Below are positions 16,588-25,680 of a DNA stretch of 25,708 bases, in pieces. The stretch lies in NCBI GenBank assembly GCA_905198575.1, contig CAJKDC010000030.1, forward strand, positions 1 through 25,708. Direction: 5' to 3'. Made by a program: the position numbers and the translations under genes. The notes under the pieces are model-generated. The model searched no databases, had not been told where the DNA came from, and saw nothing but the letters and a program-made list of their open reading frames with translations. The stretch comes from an uncultured Bacteroides sp. GTDB taxonomy: Bacteria; Bacteroidota; Bacteroidia; Bacteroidales; Bacteroidaceae. The stretch's first letter is position 1, and every line of letters starts with the position of its first letter.

Positions 16588-18834
16588 ATGAAAAACATTC
16601 GGAGTATATTTTTAAAGACTTGTATAGGTGGAACTTTCCTTTTTTTTTCAGTAGGTTGTTCAAATAGTACTGATTGGCAATTATCTCCAACAAAGAGTGA
16701 CTTGGCTTTTACCCAGTTAGCAGCGACTTGGGATGAAGGTATTCCTTTGGGAAATGCGACAGTTGGAAGTTTGGTTTGGGAACGGGATTCTGTTTTAAGA
16801 ATGTCGTTGGACCGTACCGATTTGTGGGATTTACGTCCTACAGATAGCTTGTCGGGAGATAATTATAAATTTTCGTGGGTGAAGAAGCATATTGCAGAAG
16901 GAAATTACTTACCGGTACAGAAGAAATTTGACTGGCCGTATGACAGGAATGCGGCACCGTCGAAAATTCCTGGCGCTGCATTGGAGTTTGCTCGTATGGG
17001 GGCAGTAGAGCATGTACATTTATACTTGAAGAATGCACTTTGCGAAACTGTTTGGAAAAATGGGGCTAAGCTTTATACGTTTGTTCATGCAACTGAACCT
17101 GTAGGATGGTTTGTCCTTGAAAATGTTCCGGATTCTGTGGCACCGGCAATTATTCCTCCGGTGTATGAAAAGGAAAAGACTGGTACGGTTGATCCGGTAA
17201 CGGGACAGGATTTGGCTCTCTTAGGATATAAACAAGGAGTCCTGACGGAAAAAGATGGGCTGATTACTTATCATCAGAAAGGATGGAAAGATTTCTCGTA
17301 TGATGTTGCAGTAAAATGGAAAAATGAAGACGGCAAGTGTATTGGGGTATGGAGTGTGACTTCTTCCTTATCGGATGATGAGGCTTCTGCTGAAGTGGAA
17401 CAAGCTTTTGAGCGTGGACTAGAAAAAGATTATGGAACGCATTTGTCTTTCTGGAATGATTTCTGGAACCAGTCGTCTGTGGCTTTGCCGGACAGTGTTT
17501 TGCAAAAACAATACGACAATGAAATGTATAAGCTGGGTTCTGTAGCTCGGGAAAATTCGTATCCTATATCTTTGCAAGCTGTATGGACAGCCGACAATGG
17601 TAAACTTCCACCATGGAAGGGGGATTTCCATCATGATTTGAATACCCAGTTAAGTTATTGGCCTACGTATACAGGCAATCACCTGAAGGAAGAAAGTGGT
17701 TATCTGAATACGCTTTGGAACCAGCGGGATGTTTATAAGAAATTTACCAGACAATATTTCGAGAAGGAAGGTCTGAATGTTCCGGGGGTATGTACGCTTA
17801 CCGGTGAACCGATGGGTGGGTGGATTCAGTATGCCATGTCGCAGACTACTGCTGCCTGGTTGTCACAGCATTTTTATTTGCATTGGAAATATACGGCAGA
17901 TGATTTGTTCCTGAAAGAAAAAGGCTATCCTTTTGTAAAGGAGGCTGCTTTGTTCCTGGAAAATCAGACAGAGTTTAATGCGGAGGGAAAACGTGTCCTT
18001 CTTTATTCGTCAAGTCCGGAGATTTTTGACAATTCGTTGAATGCTTGGTTTAAGACCATGACTAATTATGATTTGTCTCTTATTTCCAACCTGTTTAAAA
18101 TGGCTTCTGAGATGGCTTTTGCCTTGGATTTAAAGGAAGAATCAAAGCATTGGGACGAACTGCGCAACCAGTTGCCGGCTTTGGACTTGGATGAAACCGG
18201 TGCACTTACCTTTGCAAAAGGTTTTCCATATGCCGAGTCTCACCGTCATTTTTCACATGCGATGGCAATCCATCCATTGGGTCTTATAGACTATTCACAG
18301 GGAGAAGAGTCGCGTAAGATTATTGATGCGACATTGAAAAAGATGGAAGCGTGCGGACCGGACTGGTGGTGTGGCTATTCTTACTCGTGGTTTGGTAATA
18401 TGAAAGCACGTGCTTTTGATGGCGAGGGAGCGTACAATGCTTTAAGAACCTTTGCAGACTGTTTTTGTCTGGCAAATACTTTCCATGCCAATGGAGACCA
18501 GTCTGGAACCGGAAAATCGAAGTTTACTTACCGTCCGTTTACCCTTGAGGGTAATTTTGCTTTTGCAGCAGGTATTCAGGAGATGCTTTTACAGAGTCAT
18601 ACGGATACAATTCGAGTATTTCCGGCGGTTCCTGAAGCCTGGAATGATGTAAAATTTGACCATTTGCGTGCACGAGGAGCTTTCTTGGTGAGTGCAGAGA
18701 AAGAAGATGATAAGGTAGTTTCAGTGAAGATTCTATCAGAAAAAGGGAGAAGATTATTAATGGTTTCTCCATTCACCGGTGAAGTTATTGACCGTTCGAC
18801 AAAAGCTGGAGAATTAATCGTATTGGATAAATAA
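16588..18834 (+). CDS. Divergent GH95-like lipoprotein glycosidase
   Basis: The 748-residue protein has a lipoprotein signal (FSVGC, C24). A beta-rich N-terminal domain (about 30-290) carries the GIPLGNATVGSLVW pattern. An (alpha/alpha)6 region follows (about 300-690), with HRHFSHAMAIHPLGL, GYSYSWFGNMKARAFDGEGAY, AGIQEMLLQSH and VFPAVPEAW, all recognisable as GH95. GH95 enzymes are inverting alpha-L-fucosidases or alpha-L-galactosidases. Compared with the usual active site (two Asn in H-x-N-x-N, a Glu in SPEN, an Asp in DGNFG), this protein has D350 and N352 (HHDLNTQ), E478 (SPEIFDN) and E654 (LEGNFAF). Two of the four positions are therefore changed, so the substrate may differ. It is first in a run with its own promoter, 44 bp before the next gene. 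Confidence 0.75.
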   Translation: MKNIRSIFLKTCIGGTFLFFSVGCSNSTDWQLSPTKSDLAFTQLAATWDEGIPLGNATVGSLVWERDSVLRMSLDRTDLWDLRPTDSLSGDNYKFSWVKKHIAEGNYLPVQKKFDWPYDRNAAPSKIPGAALEFARMGAVEHVHLYLKNALCETVWKNGAKLYTFVHATEPVGWFVLENVPDSVAPAIIPPVYEKEKTGTVDPVTGQDLALLGYKQGVLTEKDGLITYHQKGWKDFSYDVAVKWKNEDGKCIGVWSVTSSLSDDEASAEVEQAFERGLEKDYGTHLSFWNDFWNQSSVALPDSVLQKQYDNEMYKLGSVARENSYPISLQAVWTADNGKLPPWKGDFHHDLNTQLSYWPTYTGNHLKEESGYLNTLWNQRDVYKKFTRQYFEKEGLNVPGVCTLTGEPMGGWIQYAMSQTTAAWLSQHFYLHWKYTADDLFLKEKGYPFVKEAALFLENQTEFNAEGKRVLLYSSSPEIFDNSLNAWFKTMTNYDLSLISNLFKMASEMAFALDLKEESKHWDELRNQLPALDLDETGALTFAKGFPYAESHRHFSHAMAIHPLGLIDYSQGEESRKIIDATLKKMEACGPDWWCGYSYSWFGNMKARAFDGEGAYNALRTFADCFCLANTFHANGDQSGTGKSKFTYRPFTLEGNFAFAAGIQEMLLQSHTDTIRVFPAVPEAWNDVKFDHLRARGAFLVSAEKEDDKVVSVKILSEKGRRLLMVSPFTGEVIDRSTKAGELIVLDK

Positions 18835-18878
18835 TTGGGATAATAAATATCTTCCTGAATTGTAAAAAGACATTTGCT

Positions 18879-20954
18879 ATGAAAGATAAAATATTTGTTA
18901 TTTGTCTGCTAGGCTTGCTTTTTTTATGTGGCTGTTCTGACTCTTCTCGGTTTGATTATGGATCGATATCAAGAAATTCTGAAACATTAAAACTAGCTGT
19001 TGCAGATTTGGAAAATTATGTGTCGCATACGGGAAACCAAATGAAAGAGTTTAAGTTTGATTTGGTAGACAGTTTATCGAATGGCGAGTTTGGTTTTTAT
19101 TGCGATGGTAACGGTAAGGTTATATTTCGTGCAGGAGATGAAATAGGTATAACGCATGCGGTTTATACGTATTTGGAAAAGATGGGGTATCTGTTTGACT
19201 TGACAGGGACTTCTATTCCTAAACAGCTGAAAAGTAATATGACAGAGCCTTTCGATACATTGATTAAACCCAGTATCAGATGGAGAGGTATCCGACAGCA
19301 TGTCAATTTTCCGATGGATATATCTTCTTATGCTATAGAGGATGCTAAGGAGTATATTGACAGACTGGTACGTATGCGTTTTAATAAACTGACAATTCAT
19401 AGTTATCCGGGGCAGTGGTACGAAACTTATTTGGGAGACAGTTTGGCTTTAGCTGGTAATTATTTTTATGGAAATAAGCACTTTATGTACGATAATGCTT
19501 TATTACAGCAAAAAGTCAAGGATAATGATTCTTTGTTCTGTATACCAAAAGCTGAGAAGCTGAAAAATAATCTGCAGGATAATAGCAAGTTTGCTTTGTC
19601 GTGGATGAAAGGCTTGATTAACCATGCTAAGAAAAGAGGACTTTATGTTCAGTTTTCTTTTGAACCTAGAATTACGAGTGTAGAACAGACTGTTGCTACA
19701 GCGCATGATATATTGAAAACCTATCCGAACATTGATGCGCTTGAATTAATTACAGAAGAAACAGGAGGATGGGGAGCTGGCTGTACAAGAGCAGAAACTG
19801 AGGCGACACTAAATAAATTTTTTGATAAATCGGTAGCTACAGATTCAGTAGTAAACGCCCCGATAAAGGAAAAGCAATCAGACCTGAATGCATTGTATAT
19901 GCAGATTGGTATTATCTCGAAGGCGATAAAACAGCTGAATATGGATAAAACCATGCATCCAGAATTCAAACTGGGTATTTATTGTTCGATTACTCCATAT
20001 ACGAAAGGTGCCTACCGTTTGGCTCGTCTGGCATTGCCGGAAACAAAAATCTGTTTAATGTCATCTCATGGTAGTGAAGGAACTGCGCAAGCACTTCCTT
20101 CGGTTGTTTTAACTCCACAAGATAGAAAAATGACGGAAATATATTCTTGGATCGAGTTTGACGGATTGATGTATTTGTATCAGAATTCTATATCAGGCAA
20201 TGAGAAAATGATGAAATGGCTGTCTGATTCTTCTGATAATACCGTTTCTTCTGTGTTATTTAATCATTGGCGTAGTGCAGAAAATAGAACATCTGCCCGT
20301 TTTGCAACAGAAGCAACTTTGGATGCTACCGTTTCTGCTGAACGTTTTTATCAGACTTATGCGAATCGTTTGTCTATTACTGATAAGGAACGGTTCATAG
20401 AAGCTATGCAGTTGGTAAACCGTGCGGATGTTTTTGCTACAACGAACTTGGGGAATATTGGTTTTTGTTGGATGGGAGCATGGGGCAATGGTGGCTCTTA
20501 TACTTGGATGAGTAAGGACAATATTGATTATGCGAGGACAATTTATTTGAATGCAGGTAATTTGTTAAAAGAAATTTTAAAACAAACAGAGAAGGGAACT
20601 GAGGCTAATCATTATTTGTCTTTTATATGTAACCGTGTACTTTGTTCGGTGCTTTACCTGGATGCTTTCCGTGAGGCTGTGAATATTCAAGGTGTTATTG
20701 GAAAAAATCAAACGGCAGAGTCGCAAGCTAAGGTGAAACAAATTTGTGATAAGGCATTGCTTATATTTGACCAGTACATGGCTAAACACGCAGAGATGTT
20801 GGAAGACAGAGGATGTGAAGGAACTTTGGTAAGTGTATGGAATTCTCCAATCAGAGGCCTGAAAATTTACAGAGCTCAGTTTGGAGGTGTTCCTATGGAT
20901 GTCCCTTCTTCTTTGGATGCTGTTGATGCTCCTCCTTTGCCTATTGTATATTAA
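18879..20954 (+). CDS. Lipoprotein with GH20-type N-terminal fold and putative TIM barrel, unclassified
   Basis: The 691-residue protein starts with a lipoprotein signal (FLCGC, C19). Residues about 30-115 look like the small alpha/beta domain that precedes the barrel in GH20, GH67, GH84 and GH89 (KVIFRAGDEIGITHAVYTYL, then LEKMGYLFDL). The line SIRWRGIRQHVNFPMD and RLVRMRFNKLTIHSYPGQW then opens a probable TIM barrel. QFSFEPRI and LELITEETGGW (E293, E294) are candidate strand ends carrying catalytic acids. The C-terminal 200 residues are mostly helical. The overall plan resembles alpha-glucuronidase and NAGLU-type enzymes, but I do not recognise the family and give no substrate. It lies 44 bp after the GH95-like gene and 18 bp before the second beta-helix gene. 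Confidence 0.6.
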   Translation: MKDKIFVICLLGLLFLCGCSDSSRFDYGSISRNSETLKLAVADLENYVSHTGNQMKEFKFDLVDSLSNGEFGFYCDGNGKVIFRAGDEIGITHAVYTYLEKMGYLFDLTGTSIPKQLKSNMTEPFDTLIKPSIRWRGIRQHVNFPMDISSYAIEDAKEYIDRLVRMRFNKLTIHSYPGQWYETYLGDSLALAGNYFYGNKHFMYDNALLQQKVKDNDSLFCIPKAEKLKNNLQDNSKFALSWMKGLINHAKKRGLYVQFSFEPRITSVEQTVATAHDILKTYPNIDALELITEETGGWGAGCTRAETEATLNKFFDKSVATDSVVNAPIKEKQSDLNALYMQIGIISKAIKQLNMDKTMHPEFKLGIYCSITPYTKGAYRLARLALPETKICLMSSHGSEGTAQALPSVVLTPQDRKMTEIYSWIEFDGLMYLYQNSISGNEKMMKWLSDSSDNTVSSVLFNHWRSAENRTSARFATEATLDATVSAERFYQTYANRLSITDKERFIEAMQLVNRADVFATTNLGNIGFCWMGAWGNGGSYTWMSKDNIDYARTIYLNAGNLLKEILKQTEKGTEANHYLSFICNRVLCSVLYLDAFREAVNIQGVIGKNQTAESQAKVKQICDKALLIFDQYMAKHAEMLEDRGCEGTLVSVWNSPIRGLKIYRAQFGGVPMDVPSSLDAVDAPPLPIVY

Positions 20955-20972
20955 TTCTTAAAATTATATGTC

Positions 20973-23099
20973 ATGAAAAACCTTTTGTTTACAGCATTAT
21001 TTGCTGGTATGACTTTATGTGTTTCTGCACAAAAAACGGTTTATGTCTCCCCTACAGGAAATGATGCATGGACAGGAGAACAGCATAGACCATTTAAAAC
21101 GTTGAATAGAGCTTTCGTTGAAAGTGAAAATAATCGGGATACACTGTATATCGAAGCAGCTTCTGGAGATTATTTTTTGGAAAAATCTTTGGAACTGTCA
21201 GATCGTTTAAATTGTCCGGTAGTTGTAAGAGGAGATGAAAAAAATAAGCCTCGCTTTTTGGGCGGTATTAAAATCCAGCAATGGGAAAAATACCGGGATG
21301 GTATTTATCGGGCATATGTGCCGGAAGTAAAACGCTATGGTTATCAGTTTGAACAGTTTTTTGTAAATGGGGTGCGTGCTATACAGGCAAGGACTCCTAA
21401 TAAGGACTGGTTTTATGTAAAGGGTTATAAGGAATATCCTTATGTATCAGGGGTTCGTTCGGCAAATTATGCGACTCAAAAAATAATGATGGACAAGCAG
21501 GATTTAAAATCCCTTTCCGGCCTTTCGGCTAGTGAGTTGGCAGATATCCGTTTTCGTTTTTATCATAAATGGGACATTACGCAGAAAGAAGTTGCATACG
21601 CTTGTCCTGATTCGGGATTTGTCTATTTTCATGGTGGAGGTATGAAACCATGGAATCCTATATCGGAAGGTGCCCGTTATATTATGTATGGATATAAGGC
21701 AGCTTTGGATATGCCGGGTGAGTGGTATCTGGACAAAGCCGAGGGTTATGTATATTATATGCCAAGAACGGGTGAGAATCTGGAAACTGCAGAATGTATT
21801 GTTCCGACATTGCACCAGTGGATTGTTGTAAAAGGCAAGAGTGGAGCTGTGCTGAAAGACATACGGTTTGAAAATCTTTCTTTTCAGTATGCTGCATATT
21901 CGATGCCTAAATTTGGAGATGAACCGATGCAGGCGGCTGCTATCGTTGAGGCTGCTGTAGAGTTGGAACATGCCAATAATGTAAATTTTGTAAATTGTGA
22001 AATGCAGCATACGGGTGGTTATGCCATTTGGCTTAAGGCTGCTTGTGCAGATAATACAATAGAACATTGTTACATTGCAGATCTTGGTGCCGGAGGTATT
22101 AAAATAGGTTCACCCTGGTATACGAATGATTCTACGCTGATTAGCAGACGTAATGTTGTTAATAACTCGATTATCACGCATGCAGGTAGTGAGCTCCCCT
22201 GTGGAGTTGGGGTCGCTATATTCCATGCATCGGATAATAAAGTTACGCATAATGAAATTTCTGATTTGAGATATTCCGGAGTTTCTGTTGGTTGGGTATG
22301 GGGGTATAATAACTCTTATGAAATTTGGACCAATGTGTTGATGAAAGACGGTACGGTTGGTTTTGCACAGGTTCGTTTGGTAAGTCCGGCCGTAAGAAAC
22401 TTGGTTGCCTATAATCATATTCACCATATAGGCTGGGGTGAACTTTCGGATATGGGAGCCGTGTATACATTGGGAGAGTCTCACGGAACTCGGATTGTGA
22501 ACAATATTATCCATGATGTACTGTCATACGACTATGGTGGCTGGGGGCTGTATACCGACGAAGGTTCTACGGGTGTAGAAATGAGCTCAAATTTGGTTTA
22601 TCGTTGTAAAAGTGGTGGCTTTCATCAGCATTATGGAAAGGAAAACAGAATAGAAAATAATATTTTTGCTTTCGGACATTATTATCAGGCTCAGTATACG
22701 AGAGTTGAGGATCATTTGTCTTTCCATTTCAGACATAATATAATTCTTCAGGATAAGGGAGAAACGCTTGCTGGTCCGTGGGAGAATGGAAAGATAGATA
22801 TGGATTATAACTTATATTGGCATCTGGATGGTGAACCTCAGTTTGGAAAGCATTCGTTTGAGGAGTGGAAAAAGTTGAAAGAAAAACATTCCGTGATGAT
22901 GTCGCCTGGTTTTAAGGATGCCCTTAATGATGACTATAGCTTTGCAACACTGAAAGTTGCCCGTAAGATACATTTTAAACCGTTTGATCTTTCCAAAGTG
23001 GGTGTGTATGGTTCTGCCGAATGGAAAGAGAGGGCAAAAATGTCTGCACAACAACTTGATTTATTTAAAGAAATAGCAAAGGTTAGATTGAAAAAATAA
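20973..23099 (+). CDS. Secreted right-handed beta-helix protein, GH141-like
   Basis: The 708-residue protein has a signal peptide (about 1-19, ending VSAQ) and opens with VYVSPTGNDAWTG and PFKTLNRA, the same kind of start as the first gene in the window. The helix rungs carry conserved-looking blocks near 490-532: ELSDMGAVYTLG (E490, D493) and YGGWGLYTDEGST (D529, E530), followed by HQHYGKENRIENN. These blocks recur in beta-helix proteins related to GH141 and are the likely catalytic face. No PDZ domain is present; the C-terminus is a short helical tail. It is clearly not a recent copy of the first gene, because the central motifs differ. GH141 contains alpha-fucosidase and xylanase activities, so function is open. 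It sits 18 bp after the GH20-fold lipoprotein gene and 23 bp before the GH2 gene. Confidence 0.72.
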   Translation: MKNLLFTALFAGMTLCVSAQKTVYVSPTGNDAWTGEQHRPFKTLNRAFVESENNRDTLYIEAASGDYFLEKSLELSDRLNCPVVVRGDEKNKPRFLGGIKIQQWEKYRDGIYRAYVPEVKRYGYQFEQFFVNGVRAIQARTPNKDWFYVKGYKEYPYVSGVRSANYATQKIMMDKQDLKSLSGLSASELADIRFRFYHKWDITQKEVAYACPDSGFVYFHGGGMKPWNPISEGARYIMYGYKAALDMPGEWYLDKAEGYVYYMPRTGENLETAECIVPTLHQWIVVKGKSGAVLKDIRFENLSFQYAAYSMPKFGDEPMQAAAIVEAAVELEHANNVNFVNCEMQHTGGYAIWLKAACADNTIEHCYIADLGAGGIKIGSPWYTNDSTLISRRNVVNNSIITHAGSELPCGVGVAIFHASDNKVTHNEISDLRYSGVSVGWVWGYNNSYEIWTNVLMKDGTVGFAQVRLVSPAVRNLVAYNHIHHIGWGELSDMGAVYTLGESHGTRIVNNIIHDVLSYDYGGWGLYTDEGSTGVEMSSNLVYRCKSGGFHQHYGKENRIENNIFAFGHYYQAQYTRVEDHLSFHFRHNIILQDKGETLAGPWENGKIDMDYNLYWHLDGEPQFGKHSFEEWKKLKEKHSVMMSPGFKDALNDDYSFATLKVARKIHFKPFDLSKVGVYGSAEWKERAKMSAQQLDLFKEIAKVRLKK

Positions 23100-23122
23100 C
23101 AATAAGAAGTAATTTATTATTT

Positions 23123-25582
23123 ATGAGAACATTTTGGTTAAGTATTTGTGTGCTGTTATCTTTAGGGGTAGGTAATGCACAATCCATGCGTGAGCGGTTG
23201 CTCATGAATGAAGACTGGCGGTTTGCTAAAGGACATGCTGCCGATAAAGAAAAAGATTTTAATTATGGAAGAGCGTTGTCTTTTTCTAAAGTTGCTTTTA
23301 TTCAGGAGTCTACTTTGCTGAATGCGGATCAGGAATCTCGTATGTCTATTCCTCATACAGCAAAATTTGATGACAGTAATTGGGAGAAGATATCTCTACC
23401 TCATGACTGGGGGATGGCTTTAGGATATAGTAAAGAACAGTTTAAAGTAAAAGGATATCGAAAATTAGGAGGTCGCTCTCCTGAAAATAGTGTAGGCTGG
23501 TATCGGAAAACTTTTACAGAAAAACTGACTAAAGGTTGTCGCTATAAGCTTGAATTTGAAGGTATCTTCAGAGATGCGCAGGTTTGGATGAATGGCATTT
23601 ATTTGGGGAAAGGTGAAAGTGGATATGTACCTTTGGTTTTTGATGTAACAGAATGCTTGAATTATGAACCTGACAGCAAGAATGTAATTACGGTAAGAGT
23701 TGATGCAACGCAGTCCGAATTATGGTCATATGAAGGAGCTGGAATTTATCGGAATGTATGGTTGACCAGAGTAGCTCCTGTACATGTTGCTCAATGGGGT
23801 ACATACGTACAGACAGATGTAAATCTGAATGATAAAACAGCTCAGGTGAAAGCGCAGGTTGAGGTGGAAAACAGTACTTCTCAGGCGGTAGAAGTGGAAA
23901 TTCGAAATACGATAGTTGATAAAAATGGAGTGAAAAAAGCAGAAGCAAAAACAACTGTCAGTGTGGATGCATTAGCTATTAAAACAGGATTAAGTTCCAT
24001 GAATTTGCAAAATGTAGATTTGTGGTCTTTGAAATCACCTTCACTTTATAAACTGTATACAGAGATTGTTTCGAATGGAAAAGTTGTGGATAGTTATACT
24101 ACTTCTTTTGGAGTACGTGATATGAAGTTTGACCCTGATAAAGGCTTTTTCTTAAATGGAGAACGCGTACAGATACAAGGGGTTTGCTGCCATCAAGACC
24201 ATGCTGGTGTAGGTATTGCAGTACCTGACCAACTGAATGCATGGAGAATTAAGAAACTGAAAGAATATGGAGTTAATGCATACAGAGCTTCGCATAACCC
24301 TCCTACAGAATCTGTCCTGAATGCGTGTGACAGTCTTGGAGTTTTGGTTATGGATGAAATGCGAGTATTGAGCGCCAGTGATGAAGGTCTGAATCAGATG
24401 AGTACTGTGATTCGGAGAGACCGAAATCATCCATCTATATTTATTTGGTGTTTGGGTAACGAAGAACCTGCTATTCAAGGTTCAGAAAAAGGAATCATGA
24501 TTATTGAACGTATGAAGGCAATCCAGCGTAAATTGGATCCAAGCAGACCTTGTACGGCTGCTATGAATGGTAGCTGGGGACAAGGTTTTACCAAGGCTGT
24601 TGATGTACAAGGTTTTAATTATTATACTATAGGAACTTGGACAAAGGGAGGTAGTGTAGATGATATACATAAAAGATTCCCGAATTTACCTTGTATCTTA
24701 ACAGAAGAAGCCAGTACGCTGATGACTCGTGGCATTTATAAAACAGAAGCAGAAAAAGGATTTCACCAATCCTATGATAGAGATCATCCGGATTGGGGAG
24801 CAACAGCTCAGCGTTGGATGAAGTTTGTAGATGAGAGAAAGTTCCTGGCAGGTGCTTTTGTATGGACCGGATTTGATTATGGAGGTGAGTCTGTTGCACA
24901 CTATTGGCCTGGAGTTGTTTCTCATTTTGGTATTCTTGATTATTGTGGTTTCCCGAAAGATGCATTCTGGTATTATAAAGCGTGGTGGACGGATGAACCA
25001 GTTTTGCATGTTCTGCCACATTGGAATGGCTTGGGTACTGATTCTGTAGATGTACATGTATATACGAATATGGATCAGGTTGAGCTTATTGTAAATGGTA
25101 AAAGTCAGGGAAAACAACAAGTTGCTAAATATGATATACCTGCATGGCGTGTTAAATATGTTCCGGGTTCCGTAAAAGTAAAAGGTTGGAAAAACGGTAA
25201 GAAGTATACACAAACTGTTGAAACTACCGGAGAACCAGTAGCTCTGCAATTGTTGGATGAGTCGATGCATAAAGTTAAAGCGGATACGCGTGATGTAGCA
25301 GTCGTGACTGTTAAAGTGTTGGATAAAAAAGGAAGACTTATTCCTACTGCTGAAAATAAAATACAGTTTAATGTAACAAACGGAAGAATACTTGGAGTAG
25401 GAAATGGTCACCCTTCAAGTCACGAAGCAGATGTGTTTGAAGATAAACAGAATGCTTATCGGAATGCTTTTGGAGGATATGCTCAACTGCTGGTAGCCAG
25501 TGACGGGTCGGGAAAACCGATATTGATCAAGGCTACATCTGATGGATTAAAGGCAAGTGAATTACATATTGAAGTTGAATAA
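23123..25582 (+). CDS. GH2 glycosidase, beta-galactosidase-type, with DUF4982-like and C-terminal beta domains
   Basis: The 819-residue protein has a signal peptide (ending GNAQ). It follows the GH2 order: sugar-binding jelly roll (about 25-215, with LPHDWGM and VGWYRKTF), an Ig-like domain (about 220-330), a TIM barrel (about 335-610), a DUF4982-like domain (about 620-690) and a C-terminal Ig-like domain (about 705-815). The barrel carries IQGVCCHQDHAGVG, YRASHNPPT, the acid/base in CLGNEEP (N446-E447), and the nucleophile in ILTEEAS (E528, with E529 next to it). GH2 enzymes are retaining, and this domain set is common in beta-galactosidases of Bacteroides. Related proteins also cleave other beta-linked sugars, so galactose is probable, not proven. 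It is the last gene of the run; a terminator follows 30 bp downstream. Confidence 0.9.
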   Translation: MRTFWLSICVLLSLGVGNAQSMRERLLMNEDWRFAKGHAADKEKDFNYGRALSFSKVAFIQESTLLNADQESRMSIPHTAKFDDSNWEKISLPHDWGMALGYSKEQFKVKGYRKLGGRSPENSVGWYRKTFTEKLTKGCRYKLEFEGIFRDAQVWMNGIYLGKGESGYVPLVFDVTECLNYEPDSKNVITVRVDATQSELWSYEGAGIYRNVWLTRVAPVHVAQWGTYVQTDVNLNDKTAQVKAQVEVENSTSQAVEVEIRNTIVDKNGVKKAEAKTTVSVDALAIKTGLSSMNLQNVDLWSLKSPSLYKLYTEIVSNGKVVDSYTTSFGVRDMKFDPDKGFFLNGERVQIQGVCCHQDHAGVGIAVPDQLNAWRIKKLKEYGVNAYRASHNPPTESVLNACDSLGVLVMDEMRVLSASDEGLNQMSTVIRRDRNHPSIFIWCLGNEEPAIQGSEKGIMIIERMKAIQRKLDPSRPCTAAMNGSWGQGFTKAVDVQGFNYYTIGTWTKGGSVDDIHKRFPNLPCILTEEASTLMTRGIYKTEAEKGFHQSYDRDHPDWGATAQRWMKFVDERKFLAGAFVWTGFDYGGESVAHYWPGVVSHFGILDYCGFPKDAFWYYKAWWTDEPVLHVLPHWNGLGTDSVDVHVYTNMDQVELIVNGKSQGKQQVAKYDIPAWRVKYVPGSVKVKGWKNGKKYTQTVETTGEPVALQLLDESMHKVKADTRDVAVVTVKVLDKKGRLIPTAENKIQFNVTNGRILGVGNGHPSSHEADVFEDKQNAYRNAFGGYAQLLVASDGSGKPILIKATSDGLKASELHIEVE

Positions 25583-25612
25583 TACAATTGTATTTAGATA
25601 AAATGGCATAGA

Positions 25613-25645
25613 GCCGATTAATTCTTTATGAGTTAATTGGCTTTT
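25613..25645 (+). terminator. Rho-independent terminator after the GH2 gene
   Basis: GCCGATTAA (25613-25621) pairs with TTAATTGGC (25633-25641), with one G-U pair, across an 11-base loop and is followed by TTTT. Confidence 0.75.
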
Positions 25646-25662
25646 GCTATTTATTCAATACT

Positions 25663-25680
25663 TCGGTAAATTTTTACCGA
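25663..25680. repeat. 18-bp near-perfect palindrome, possible operator
   Basis: TCGGTAAA (25663-25670) and TTTACCGA (25673-25680) are perfect 8-base arms separated by TT. It lies after the terminator, in what may be the upstream region of the next gene beyond the window. Stem size and symmetry fit a binding site for a dimeric regulator, but nothing else supports this. Confidence 0.35.

Noticed and set aside
74..23099. The two beta-helix genes (74-2437 and 20973-23099) as a duplication
   Set aside because: They share only the family-type N-terminal opening. The central motifs, length and C-terminal domain differ, so no recent duplication is supported.
24698..25411. Minus-strand open frame of 237 codons inside the GH2 gene
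   Set aside because: It lies wholly within a well-supported GH2 coding region. Its composition (rich in Ile, Phe, Tyr and Ser) is typical of an antisense shadow.
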